DNA from: Inia geoffrensis
Taxonomy: Eukaryota > Chordata > Mammalia > Artiodactyla > Iniidae
Reading direction: 5' to 3'
Assembly: GCA_036417435.1 (NCBI GenBank)
Contig: CM070908.1
Location: 55,239,590-55,303,589 of the forward strand
DNA length: 64,000 nucleotides
Below, in pieces: positions 13,301 to 25,300 of this stretch. The translations under genes were made by a program, and so were the position numbers. Each line of letters opens with the position of its first letter. The first letter of the stretch is position 1. The notes under the pieces were generated by a model, which was given only the letters and a program-made list of their open reading frames with translations, did no database searches and was not told the DNA's origin.

Positions 13301-16300
13301 TGCTATTTTTAAACCAGGATTTAAGGAGAAAATAATTCATTAAAATATTTATTTCAAGGTGGGGAAGGATGGTTTGGAAGTATTACTCTGTTGACTTAAG
13401 TTATGTATGACACTTACAAAGGATTCTAAAGATGAGCTTGAGTCTTTATGTATTTGTTCCCTTGAAATAGTCATGACTTCAAATAATCTCTGAATAATCT
13501 AACAATTTCCCATTCTCAGTTTCACTGCCTCACTGCATTAAGAATAATTTTATTTTGCTAAATGTTTTGTAAACCTTTCTGCTTTTTCATGGAAGGCACT
13601 GGGGCATGAATCTAAGCCATTTCACATTCTTTTGTGTTTTTGAAAGCTCTTACTGTTGTGAAATAACATAAGACATTATACAGTTTTTAATTAAACAAGG
13701 ACTTTCTTTAGATTCTTTCCAAAACACACTTCAAAAAGAAGAGAAAACCAAGTTGAGAGTTTCCTATGGCTCATTGCAGAGAAAATTCCTGCTACAAAGA
13801 CTGTTTGCCATAGCTAAGTCAACATATGTGATTGTTAGCATAGAACTGCTAGATCAGTGCCCAGCCGTGCATAGGGAATAGTATTGATTCTTTTTTTTTT
13901 TTTTTTTTTAGTTTCAACTTAAGAATTTCATACTTAATTTTCCTTTTTTCTCAGTTTTAAATTGTAAAATGAACACATATGTACAGTTTTTAAAATAACT
14001 GACACATATATAATACTAAGTATCAGGAACTGTTATAAAACATGTTTTGTCTGTCAACTCATCTAATCCTGTCAACAATCCAAGCAGTCTGTTTGAATTT
14101 GCACATTAATCTCTTTGCTATGCTTTTTAGATGTTTCTTGGTGCAGAAGGCTTTTCAGATTACCTAGTGTGCCATACTTCTGGAAATGGATGCAAGTATA
14201 GACTTCACATAATGCATAATTATGAATTCATTCAAATTAAAGTTTGTCACAGTGTGACTTCATATACCTGAACTGTATTTATTCTTTAGTTTTAGATTGA
14301 AATGGAGTTTGATTAATAGATGAACTGTAAATTATATGACAGTCTTTTTAAGATGTTGAATCAAAGTATCTGAAAACCACTATATTGGCATTATTATTTC
14401 ATGCATTTTCAAGTTATTTTATCTACCTTGTGTTTCAGAACTGATTTAAACTTCATTGCTTTCAGGTTTGGAATACTAGAAGATCTAGAATACTGTTCTG
14501 AGTTACTAAACTCTTAAACAAAATAAAAATGATCATTTTAGTCATTGTAGAATATCTGAAGCCAACCACATAATATTTAGGAAAGAAATACCAGTTCTGA
14601 GGAATCTTTGTATTCCCTAGGTCTAGTCTTTTTTTTTTGGTGGTACGCGGGCCTCTCACTGTTGTGGCCTCTCCCGTTGTGGAGCACAGGCTCCAGACGC
14701 GCAGGCTCAGTGGCCATGGCTCACGGGCCCAGCCGCTCCATGGCATGTGGGATCTTCCTGGACCGGGGGACGAGCCCGTGTCCCCTGCATTGGCAGGTGG
14801 ACTCTCAACCACTGTGCCACCAGGGAAGCCCATAGGTCTAGTCTTTTTAAATTGCCATGCCAGAAAGATGAAGAAGTTTGAGGATGGGGGGAATGTGAGA
14901 AATAAAATTGCTATAATAATTCTTGTTTTCTCTTCCAAGGGAAAAATACCAACTGGAATACTTAGTGTATATATAATGTAATACAGTACAATACTTACAA
15001 TATAATACAATTAATACAAGAGTGATGCCTCTCTCTTTGTTCCTTTGATTGTCTTTTAGTTTGTCTTTTTCTAAGTAATAAGTAGCTTATCTGGTTTTTT
15101 TTTTTGCGGTACGCGGGCCTCTCCCGTTGCGGAGCACAGGCCCCGGACGCACAGGCTCAGCGGCCATGGCTCACGGGCCTAGCCGCTCTGCCGCACGTGG
15201 GATCCTCCTGGACCGGGGCACGAACTCGTGTCCCCTGCGTTGGCAGGCGGACGCTCAACCACTGCGCCACCAGGGAAGCCTGCTTATCTGGTTTTGTCTT
15301 TACCGTTTGATCTGTTGGTTTTTTTTTTTTTATTTGACAGGTCGCAGTTTGTACCATACTGATGTCTCGCTCTTTGGAGAACCTACCGAGTTTGAGTATT
15401 TGCGAAAAGTGCTTTTTGAGTATATGATGGGTCGTGAGACTAAGGTATAAATCATGTCTGGTGATTTGGCATGTGGTTTAATTTAAAAGGAAATATGTCC
15501 CATTTTTAATACACATATTGATGTTGTGTGTTTACTATTAGGAGACCATACATGCTGATAGTAGACAATAGGTAATTGTGTTATTGCTCTTTGTTTGCAA
15601 AAGTGAATTGGCAGATATTGCTTATATTTGTTACATTTATAAAATATTAATTTAGAAAATACTGGTGGATGATGCTAAAAAATAAAAATATCATTAACTT
15701 ATTACTTTGTGAAGCATGTGACTGTTCTTTTGACTTCAAATCTTAAAGATAGAATAGATGGAGACTATTTCATGGAGACGTGAGGATAGCATGGCTAGTA
15801 TTGGAAATGTTCCTAATTAAGAATGACTATGTAGGGATATTTAGAAATATTTTACTTTAGTCACTGTAAGAAAGTTACTCTTGCACATATAGAATATTGA
15901 CTGTTTAAAAAAAATAACCACACTGTGTAAGTAATAATGCTTGGTTAATTTGTTTTCTAGATTGTTAAATTTATTATAAGGTTCTTGAGTATAGAGTCTT
16001 GTCTTACTGTTATTTGTATACCCAGCAGTGTTTTTAAAAGAGCCTTATATCAGACGTTTTGTAAATATATCTTTAATTGAATTGATTGCATTTAGGGAAA
16101 TTCATGAGCCTTTTCTCAAAGTTTTTCATTTGAAGCAATTTCTGTTTCTGATATGGTTTCAACTTTTTACCTTCATGAACTGTTAAATTGTCCTTATATG
16201 TTGGCTGAGAATGGGATAATGAGTTTTCTAAGAGATTATCAGTGTTTTAATTTATGGGTCTGTGGGGGTTACTGAGTGCTAAACCAGTTTAGGAATTGAT

Positions 16301-19300
16301 TTGGTAAATATATTTAAGACCTAAAAATTAGGACATAAAATCTCTTAAGAATGTTATGGGGACTTCCCTGGTGGCACAGTGGTTAAGAATCCACCTGCCA
16401 ATGCAAGGGACATGGGTTCGAGCCCTGGTCCGGGAAGATCCCACATGCAGCAGAGCAACTAAGCCCATGCGCCACAACTACTGAGCCTGTGTTCTAGAGC
16501 CCACGAGCCACAACTGCTGAGCCCATGTGCCCCAACTACTGAAGCCCACGTGCCTAGAGCCCATGCTCTGCAGCAAGAGAAGCCACCACAGTGAGAAGCC
16601 CACACACCACAACAAAGTGTAGTCCCCGCTTGCCACAACTAGAGAGAAACCCGCATGCAGCAACGAAGACCCAACACAGCCGAATAAATAAATAAAATAA
16701 ATTTATTTAAAAAAAAAAGAGGATGCTATGAATCATAGATTCAGCTAAACACCAGGAGCTGTAGGGCTAGAAGTCGTTTGAATCCTTGACACTATAGAAG
16801 TCTAATTTCACTGTATCAGATAGTTCAAATTAAAGTAATATCTAGTGTGACCCTGAACATGAATAATAGGCGGGATATATTAATTCACAGTAATTCAGTA
16901 CCTTTTATTCTTAAGGACTTTTTTTTTTTTTTTTTAAATTCAGAGGATAGCTAAAACTCATTTTCTCCTTATCTTTAAAAAACAAAGCCAATGAAATGTA
17001 ACTTTCTCTTACTATGCCCTGATTGGATAGCAGCCTGTATTTGAGGTGGGGTAGATAGTTTAAAGTTACCTTGTTATTGCAGGGAAGGGAGAAAAGCATT
17101 TCTTTATGAAAAATAGCCTCTCAGGAACTTCAGCTACTCTGGTTTATTCGTTGAGTCTAAAGCTATCATCCCAGAGTTGTTGCTAAATAAATTATTTAGT
17201 CTTTTCTCGATCTGCAAAATGAAGAGAGTGTGACTGCCTCAGCCTGTGTCTTCTGGATGTTGTGAGCCTGTGTGGGGTGGGATCCCTACAGAGTTTGAGT
17301 CCTAGAGAAAGGCCCAGCCCAGCATGAGATAAGTTCTGGGGTGGTACGAGTTCAGCCAGGTCTCAGGGCTCTGCATTTCCTCCTAGGCTGTGACTTGGGA
17401 GACAGCTAGAAGGGACGCTCTTGAGGCATGGGCAGCCCCAGCTAACACGTGGCTGGGAATCTGTGTTGAGGCGGCTCTCTTTATCTTCAGCATTCAGTGT
17501 GCTTTTCTGGTTACCAAGACTGAGTAGTCTTTTATTCTGCCATCACATTTTATAAGTCAATATTGAAAATTGGCAGTAGATATTCAGTTTAATTTACTTC
17601 ATATTTATTGAGCACTTACTGTATGTGGTCCTTTGTTTATCACCATGATGGATAAGGAGATGAAAATTGACACCATCCCTAACTTTAAGGTGTTTACCAT
17701 ATAGTGAGAGAGTGGAGCTGTTTACTAAGCACAGTATGATGCAGACTGTAGCACAGTGTCCTCATGTTTACTTGTGGGAAGGTCAAGGACATCATGGAGA
17801 AGGAGATGTATATACAGGCCTTTACAAGGGGGCAGAGATTTTGATAGATGAGCTCAGACAGGAGGAAAGCCCAGACGGAAAGTCCAAGACAGGAAATTGA
17901 GTGTGGGCTTTGGTATGACAAGTAGTCTGCTCCAACTAAAATACCAGCTCTGTGAGGTGGAATTGACTCTGCTTAGGGCTGCAGGGTGTGGAGGGCCTGG
18001 AGTGTTCTCAGAGTTTTACCTGTAGGTTGTTGGGGGGTAGCCCTGAAATATTTTGAGCAGGGGTTGACAGAATCAGAACTATTTTTAGACATTTGTTGAT
18101 TTGCCTAATTTCCATACATTCACAAAGAATTTGAAATGGAGACCAGGTTGTGGTTTTAGAACAAGCCAGAGTATATTGTGGCCTTTGTGATTTGATCACC
18201 ATCTGCTGTTGTTTCTTGTCCAGTAGGATCTGTATGTCATCCCACCTGTCTTTCTTCATCTGCTTTTGCACACAGTGTTCCCTATTTGATGAGGCAGATG
18301 ATTTTTTTTTAAGACCACATATGTGATACACATTCTTATAGTACGAAGTTGAGTAAACTCCCCTTCTTTCTTCTGTCCTTGCACTTTCTTTTTCTTGGGT
18401 TTTGAGCCTCCATGCTATTTTTGATGCTTAAAATTCAGCCTGTTCTCCTTTTCAACAGAAAGTGTTTCTCATTCTACCCTTTACTGACTCTCCCTAAAGA
18501 AAACATGGCAGGAGAGGCCACTTCTAAACCAGGTGGCTCATTTAAACTTTTCCTTACTTCCCAGGACCTAAGGATATTGTACGTAGAGCAGACAGTCTGA
18601 TTTCTTTCCCAAGATTCAGCAGAGAGCCTGGGCTTTCCATTAAAGTGTTTTCTGACAAGCCAGGGAAGAGCTTTTAAGTCTTTACTAGCTAATCAACTGC
18701 AAATGCTGCATCACTGATGAATTTAGAGGTGGGTTTCCCATTTAACATTGTCTAGAAGTGTGAAGAGGCAACTAGCCACATTTGGATTTATTTTTTGTTT
18801 TGTTATTTTTTGTTTTTGTTTTGACAGACATGTTTGTGCATAGATGTGCACTATGCAGTTTCATAGTGAATATAAATGGGCTTTTGGGTTTCTGAACTTG
18901 TTAAGCTATTGAAATTAAAGAAATGTTCCCTGTAATTGTGAATCCCTGAATTTTAGATTTTTGGTACTTCCTAAGAACAGTCTTCATAGATAGTATACCA
19001 GAAACCATTTTAAATTTCCAGAGTGCTAATAAAAAGAATATTGAAACAGTTGCTACTTCATATTTCTCTTCCTGTTTCATGCCACATATACGCTTGGTTT
19101 CTAGACTTCAGTTTAGCACAGAAGATTCTGTTCTATCTAGGCAATACAATTTAAAGGATGAGGAAGGAAGGAGGGCTGAAACTAAAATCTTGCTCTTTGT
19201 GGGGTTTGTGGTTGAGGAATAGTATTCGTTGATCTGTTAGTTGAAATAGTTATTAGAAGTATGTAAAATGCCTTGCCTAGGCTTAGCACATAATAAGAAT

Positions 19301-22300
19301 TTTTTAAAATGTTAGTTCTTTTCCTTCCTGGAAATAATTATACTTTTTTCCTAATGATGTGTGTTCCTAAAATTTTAGTTAACTCTATTATGTCATCTTT
19401 TGCTCAGTGACCTTCTGCAGTCACACACTCTTCCCCGCCCTGCCATACACACACACAGTCTTGTAACTGTGAACAAAGAATGTTAGAGTCAGCTTTCTGG
19501 CGAGCCTCCCATCCTCTGTAGCACTACAGTAAGTAGTACTACTACTAATCCTCAGGAGAGCACTAGTACCTGAATTTGTATGTAAGCACTGAACTTGTTA
19601 TCCTACTTATTTCATAAGTGGTATCTTCTTTCCTCTCTGTCTCCCTCAAACCATCTCATCTTGATACAAAATAGGGAATTTCAACCTTTGAGGAGAATTT
19701 TCCACGAGCTTATGGGTGACAGTCTGACTTACGGTATATTTATTGAGATCTGCACAGTTTATGATCTTGTTTGCAAGCCACCATGTGTAATGTTTTGATT
19801 CATCCTGTTTTCTACCAAACAAAACATCTTGTGTTTATTTAAAATGTAATTTGTATTTCTATTAGGCTGATGTGCTGCATGTATTAAAAAATACCTACAA
19901 GCATGTTCATGTTCATGCAGTAGCCCGTGTTTATGAGATATATGATGTGATTTAGTTCAAGCTGAACTTGGGAGTCTCTAAATCTGATTGTTTAGAGCAT
20001 ATGTTTTGGCAATACATCACTTACTAGGTAGATTTCTACAAATAAAGAGCCTTATAAAATGAATGAGTAATAAAGTTTCATTTTAATAAGACAGAGGGCC
20101 GAGAGCATTAGAACTGTATATAGCTTCATGCTATTGTAAATACATCTTCTTAAGATAATATCAACCCAGACCTTGTGAGGGATCCTTTCAAATTGAAATT
20201 CTAGCATTGGCTGTTATTTCCTTGACCAATACCTTCACATCATACTTCTTTGGTCGTGGCTTCCATTGAGAGCACTAAAGAATTCCACCAGCAGAACATG
20301 TCAGAATGGGGTGAGACCCATCTGCTCCACTGTCTAGTGATCGTCTCTTGTCTTTTTTGTAGACCATGGCAAAGGTTATAACCACTGTACTGAAGTTCCC
20401 TGACGATCAGACTCAGAAAATTTTGGAAAGAGAAGATGCTCGGCTCATGGTAAGCTTTAAGAATAGGCTGCAGATAGAAGACAACTTTATCTCATCTGTT
20501 TACATTCTGTCTCATTTACAGAGACTTTGAGTTGGTAAGAGAAATTTAAAAGTTTTCATTTTTATTGTACTATAGCCTGAAAAATGAGAGTGAAACTACA
20601 TTAAGAAAATTAAACTGAGGGCAGATCTGAATGGATGCTCTCAAGGAAAGAACAGTCTTATTTAATAGTATGTATGAGGTTGACACCAGTATGTGCTGTA
20701 TGAGATTTCTGGAACTTGGGCTCTTTATGGGAAGGATGGAAAAGGCATTTGTTCTGGTATATCCAGTAATAATTTTTTAAACCGAATGATGTCATGATGT
20801 TAGGTGTTTTGTAGATTACAATTCCTTATTCTACTTCACTTGATTTCTAAATACAATAATTCTGAGTATAAGAGTTTAAGCATTTTTTGAGCTTTTGACA
20901 TATACCCTGCAAGGGAAATGTAGATAACTGAATTCTTAGAAACCTTTGTGTCAAGTCAGCTGTGACAGAAATGAAACAAACACACACTTCATAAAGTATG
21001 CAGAATTCCCTTTGCCTAACTTCTTTTTGTGCTGAACCAATAATACAGTAAGATCCATTCTAAGCATAGTATGAAATTTGTGCTGTTTTCCTGTCTGGCC
21101 CTTAGCTGTCTCTTTCTGCTTCCTTTTCTTGTCTTGCTAATAGCATGCAGCTCTTCCACATCTTCCCCCAATTTCTTTACCTATTTCATGATCCCAGTAC
21201 TGCTGTTTTTTTCACTCTTCTATTTAAATCAAACAAAGACCTACTCTTTAGTGATGTGTTAGCCCATGTCTCAGTATCTCCAGTAAGAAGGACTAAGTCA
21301 ATAAGTAATTACCCTTAAGAATCCTATCTTATCTCTACAGACTGTGTGTTTCTTACAAAAATTCTGGTTTATCTTGATCCCAAGTCTCCCTTTCTGTTGT
21401 GGTCACCAGTCTGTTCTGGTTCTAACCCATGGAACTCAACCAAGAACCCACAGATGGCCTGGATGGAGGGCTTTTACCTTCCAGGCTAAATAACCCCAGC
21501 ACTTATCAGCCATCTATGAAGTTCCTCTCCTTTGACCCATTGCATGTTCTGACCTCTTTCTGGCTTCCTCTAAGGTCATCCCAGCATCCCTGACTTTTGT
21601 CCCAATACTCCATTGTATACTGTATTATTTACCTATTGTATATTTTCTGGGACAGTTGCAGTTATTTTGGTTAGCCTTTGTTTTTTTTGGTGAAGCATTT
21701 CTCCATGGTATCTAGTGGTCTGAAAAATATTGTCATACCTCTGTAGTTATTTCTGGTTATAGATACTTTTGATAAAGAAATATGTAACTATAATGTATGC
21801 CCTTCATCAGTAGAGAGAATGTTGTTTTAAATTATAGCAAAACATCCAGTTCTATAATCTATAGTCCACTCAGAGTGGTTTTCCTCTTCACTGAGTAAAC
21901 AACTGTGTCTTTGTGAAAATAAAAATCTCCAATGCAGTTTGAGCCCATTGACACAATTCTGTCATTATAGTCCAGTTTAAGAAAATATTTTAAAATGATG
22001 GATGTAAATAGGAAGCTTTTATTATCTTTATTCATTCTCCTGCAGCCTCTTTTTTATCTTGATGTTGGGATATAGCCAACCTCTCATCTTACTGTTGGGC
22101 TACATTTTGTTGGGATTTAGAATATAGTATAGACTCATCCTAAGTCACTGCTTTGGCAAATGTGGTAGGAAACATACCCCCTCACCCCACACACACACAT
22201 ACAGCCTTAGATTGGTTTGTCTTGAAGGAAACTAATCGAATTGATTACATGTAAATAGTGAACCATCTGAAAACCTTTTAAGGTGGATGGAAAAGTTTCT

Positions 22301-25300
22301 TTCTTAAGGTTTTTTTTTTTTTTTTTCCTGCTGTACGCAGGCCTCTCACTGTTGCAGCCTCTCTCGTTGCGGAGCACAGGCTCCGGACGCACAGGCTCAG
22401 TGGCCATGGCTCACGGGCCCACTCCGCAGCATGTGGGATCTTCCCGGATCAGGGTACCAACCCCTGTCCCCTGCATCGGCAGGCTGACTCAACCACTGCG
22501 CTACCAGGGAAGCCCTTTTAAGTTTAATTGAAAAGAAATCCTTGAAAAACTTTACACTCTTCTTTTGTGAATAAAATGGTATTCATTCTAGATAGGGATG
22601 AAATGGTGACTGACTTCCTGAAATAATCCTTCCTTATCCCAGAGGCTGACCGGCCCAGAAAGAAAGTCCCACTCTTTCCACTACTTTTTTTTTTTTTTTC
22701 CCACTACTGTTTTAAGCAGAGTCTCATCCATCATTATCTTTTGCTTAATGAATGAGTTCAATTGACAGTCGCTTACTTCTCTTCTGTTGGGTTGGCCAAA
22801 AAGTTTGTTTGGTTTTCTTCTGTAACATCTTACTTGTTATGGCAAATGGAGGAAAATTGAAGACATGGACGATACGATTGTTGCCCTTGTGGAACCTTTA
22901 ATTTTAGGGCAAAGGGGTAGCATCCATTCATTCATACATGAATAAAAGATACGCTTAAGTAATGTAATTCAAATCATAAAAATAGATGCTTAGGAAAGAT
23001 GAACTAAGTTATAGTGAGCATGAAGTGAGGGAGATCCCAAAGATGACTTATCAATTTGACTCACCTTTTGTCAGCATAAAGAGATTTTTGGTACAAGAGT
23101 GACTCATGATTGTTTCCTTATTTGATGGAAAATTAAGATTACTGTTGATTGAGAAAGTTGAAACATAAGTCACATTTGCCTTAAGATTGCTGTCATTCAT
23201 AAAATAAGTGGTAAGAATCACTGTCTTTGAACAAGCCTCCTAAAGAAATTATAGCTTGTTTCATACCCCAATGAACTGTAGCTGATTAGAGCAAAACACT
23301 GCTAAGAATAGTGACTTCTCTTTTTCTATAGAAGTATCCAGTAGAAAGATACCTATATGTGTAGAAAGCAGAGCTTTTTAGGGTTTTATTAAATAATTGT
23401 TTAAAAGCTATTTAGTCACATTAGTTTTAAATATATGTTCCAGATGGACCATTTCTGTAATTTGTTGTAACCACAGCTACAGCTTCCCCTCTATTAAAAA
23501 TCAACAGTATTGACTATTTTGTTATTTTAGGTTTGGGGGCTACAAAGCTGGCATAAGTAAACCAAACAAACCCTGTCATATTGCAGAGCTCCCTCTCCTG
23601 TCCGTTAGTATTTAGGATGCTTGAGAGAGTGTGGATTGCACTTTTTGCTGAGAGTGTGCAGCCACGTCAGCATTTACGTTATTTAGCAGGTATGAGAGGA
23701 GGAATACTTTCTAAAAACTTTGCTTTATGACCCTAATGATTATATGTTTGCTTTGTGGCGTTGATCGAAAACTGTCCATGACTGCTGGTAAGGTATTTTT
23801 CAGTATGTCCCCTCTTTACCGTATCTCCCCTCTCCTTAGTGACTTTTATACTGTTTATTTGAAAAACCCCACTACAGAATACAACAGTTATTATTTAACA
23901 GGTGGTTTCAGAGTTTAACCTAATTTGAAGAATGTATTTCATAGATGAGAAACCATTATCTGTCAAGTAAGAGTCAATTATAGAGCATAAGTAAAGTCTG
24001 GTTTATTTGAGGGTCACAATGTGTAGAGACGGAATCCTAGTCCTTCATCTGACAAGTCTCAGAGCCTCTGTTTCTTCACAAAAGTATGTTGGATTATTCT
24101 ATCTCAAAGGTTCCTTTTCCTCTAAAGTATTAAATTAGTTATAAATTTTAAAGTTTTAGATTTCTTTCAAGTGGGAAAAATTGTCTTCTATGCATCAGGT
24201 AGAAGTTAAAGAAAGTGCACACACAAGTCTCAGAGCCTCTGTTTCTTCACAAAACTAACGTTATCTTGTTAGGATTGTTGGAGAACCAAAGTACGTATAG
24301 TACCCACACTGGGGTTTGGTGATCATGGTGGGGCTGGTGGTGGTGGTTCCTGAGCCACATGTAGTGATGAATAGAACGAGTCTTTCCTAGAAGGTGAGAC
24401 TTGGAAAGGTAAACCAATAATGTGTGTAAGATAAACCATGAAAGACCTCACTACAACAGTCAGGTCACTTTATAGGAATGAAACCAGGTCAAAACATTTC
24501 CCATCTCCAGTTTCAGCACCTCTGAGTGCCACCACATGCAGCTTTGCTTGGTGAGAGCTAGCCCTCAACAGCTCAGCCCCTGTGTAACTTTGAGCAAACC
24601 TTTTTCATATTTCTGGCCCTTATCGGTAAAACCAGTATGTTGGATTATTCTATCTCTAAGGTTTCTTTTCCTCTAAAGTATTTAGTTGTAAATTTTAAAG
24701 TTTTAGATTTCATTCAAGTGGGAAACAATTGTCGTATATGCAGCAGGCAGAAGTTACAGAAAGTGCACATACCAAATGCACATACCTTTGTGTTCCCTAG
24801 AACAGCCTCTTCCCTCCTTTCAGTTTTTAGCTTATTGTGCCTGGTTTGTGATGGTTTAGGTAGTGTAAGTGGCAAGAGTAGACTGGATGTTTGAGTTTCA
24901 GGGTGGGAGCAAGAGTGAATACGAAAGTCTTTTTTTTTTTTTTAATTTATTTATTTTATTTATTTTTGGCTGTGTGGGATCTTTGTTGCTGCATGCGGGC
25001 TTTCTCTGGTTTTGGTGAGCGGGGAGGGGGCTACTCTTTGTTGCGGTGCGTGGGCTTCTCATTGTGGTGGCTTCTTTTGTTGTGGAGCACGAGCTCTAGG
25101 CACACAGGCTTCAGTAGTTGCGGCATGTGGGCTCAGTAGTTGTGGCACTCAGGTTCTAAAACGCAGGCTCAGTAGTCGTGGCGCACGAGCTTAGTTGCTT
25201 AACCACCTCGCCACCAGGGAAGTCCCAATATGGAAGTCTTTAGCTTGTCTAATTGAATAAGACTGCCCTGGAAGTACACCATCAGACTTTTTTTTTTTTT

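Larger units (their letters stand above)
12898..15340 (+). other. GOLGA4: GOLGA4 intron, 2.4 kb
   Basis: It carries two antisense short CHR SINEs at its 3' end, the second ending close to the acceptor. The stretch 12,900-14,600 is AT-rich with a poly-T run near 13,891-13,909, and I recognise nothing else in it. Confidence 0.85.
15445..20362 (+). other. GOLGA4: GOLGA4 intron, 4.9 kb
   Basis: It contains one sense-strand CHR SINE and an unresolved ancient-repeat-like stretch at 17,585-18,080. Otherwise it is AT-rich sequence in which I see no exon or RNA gene. Confidence 0.85.
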
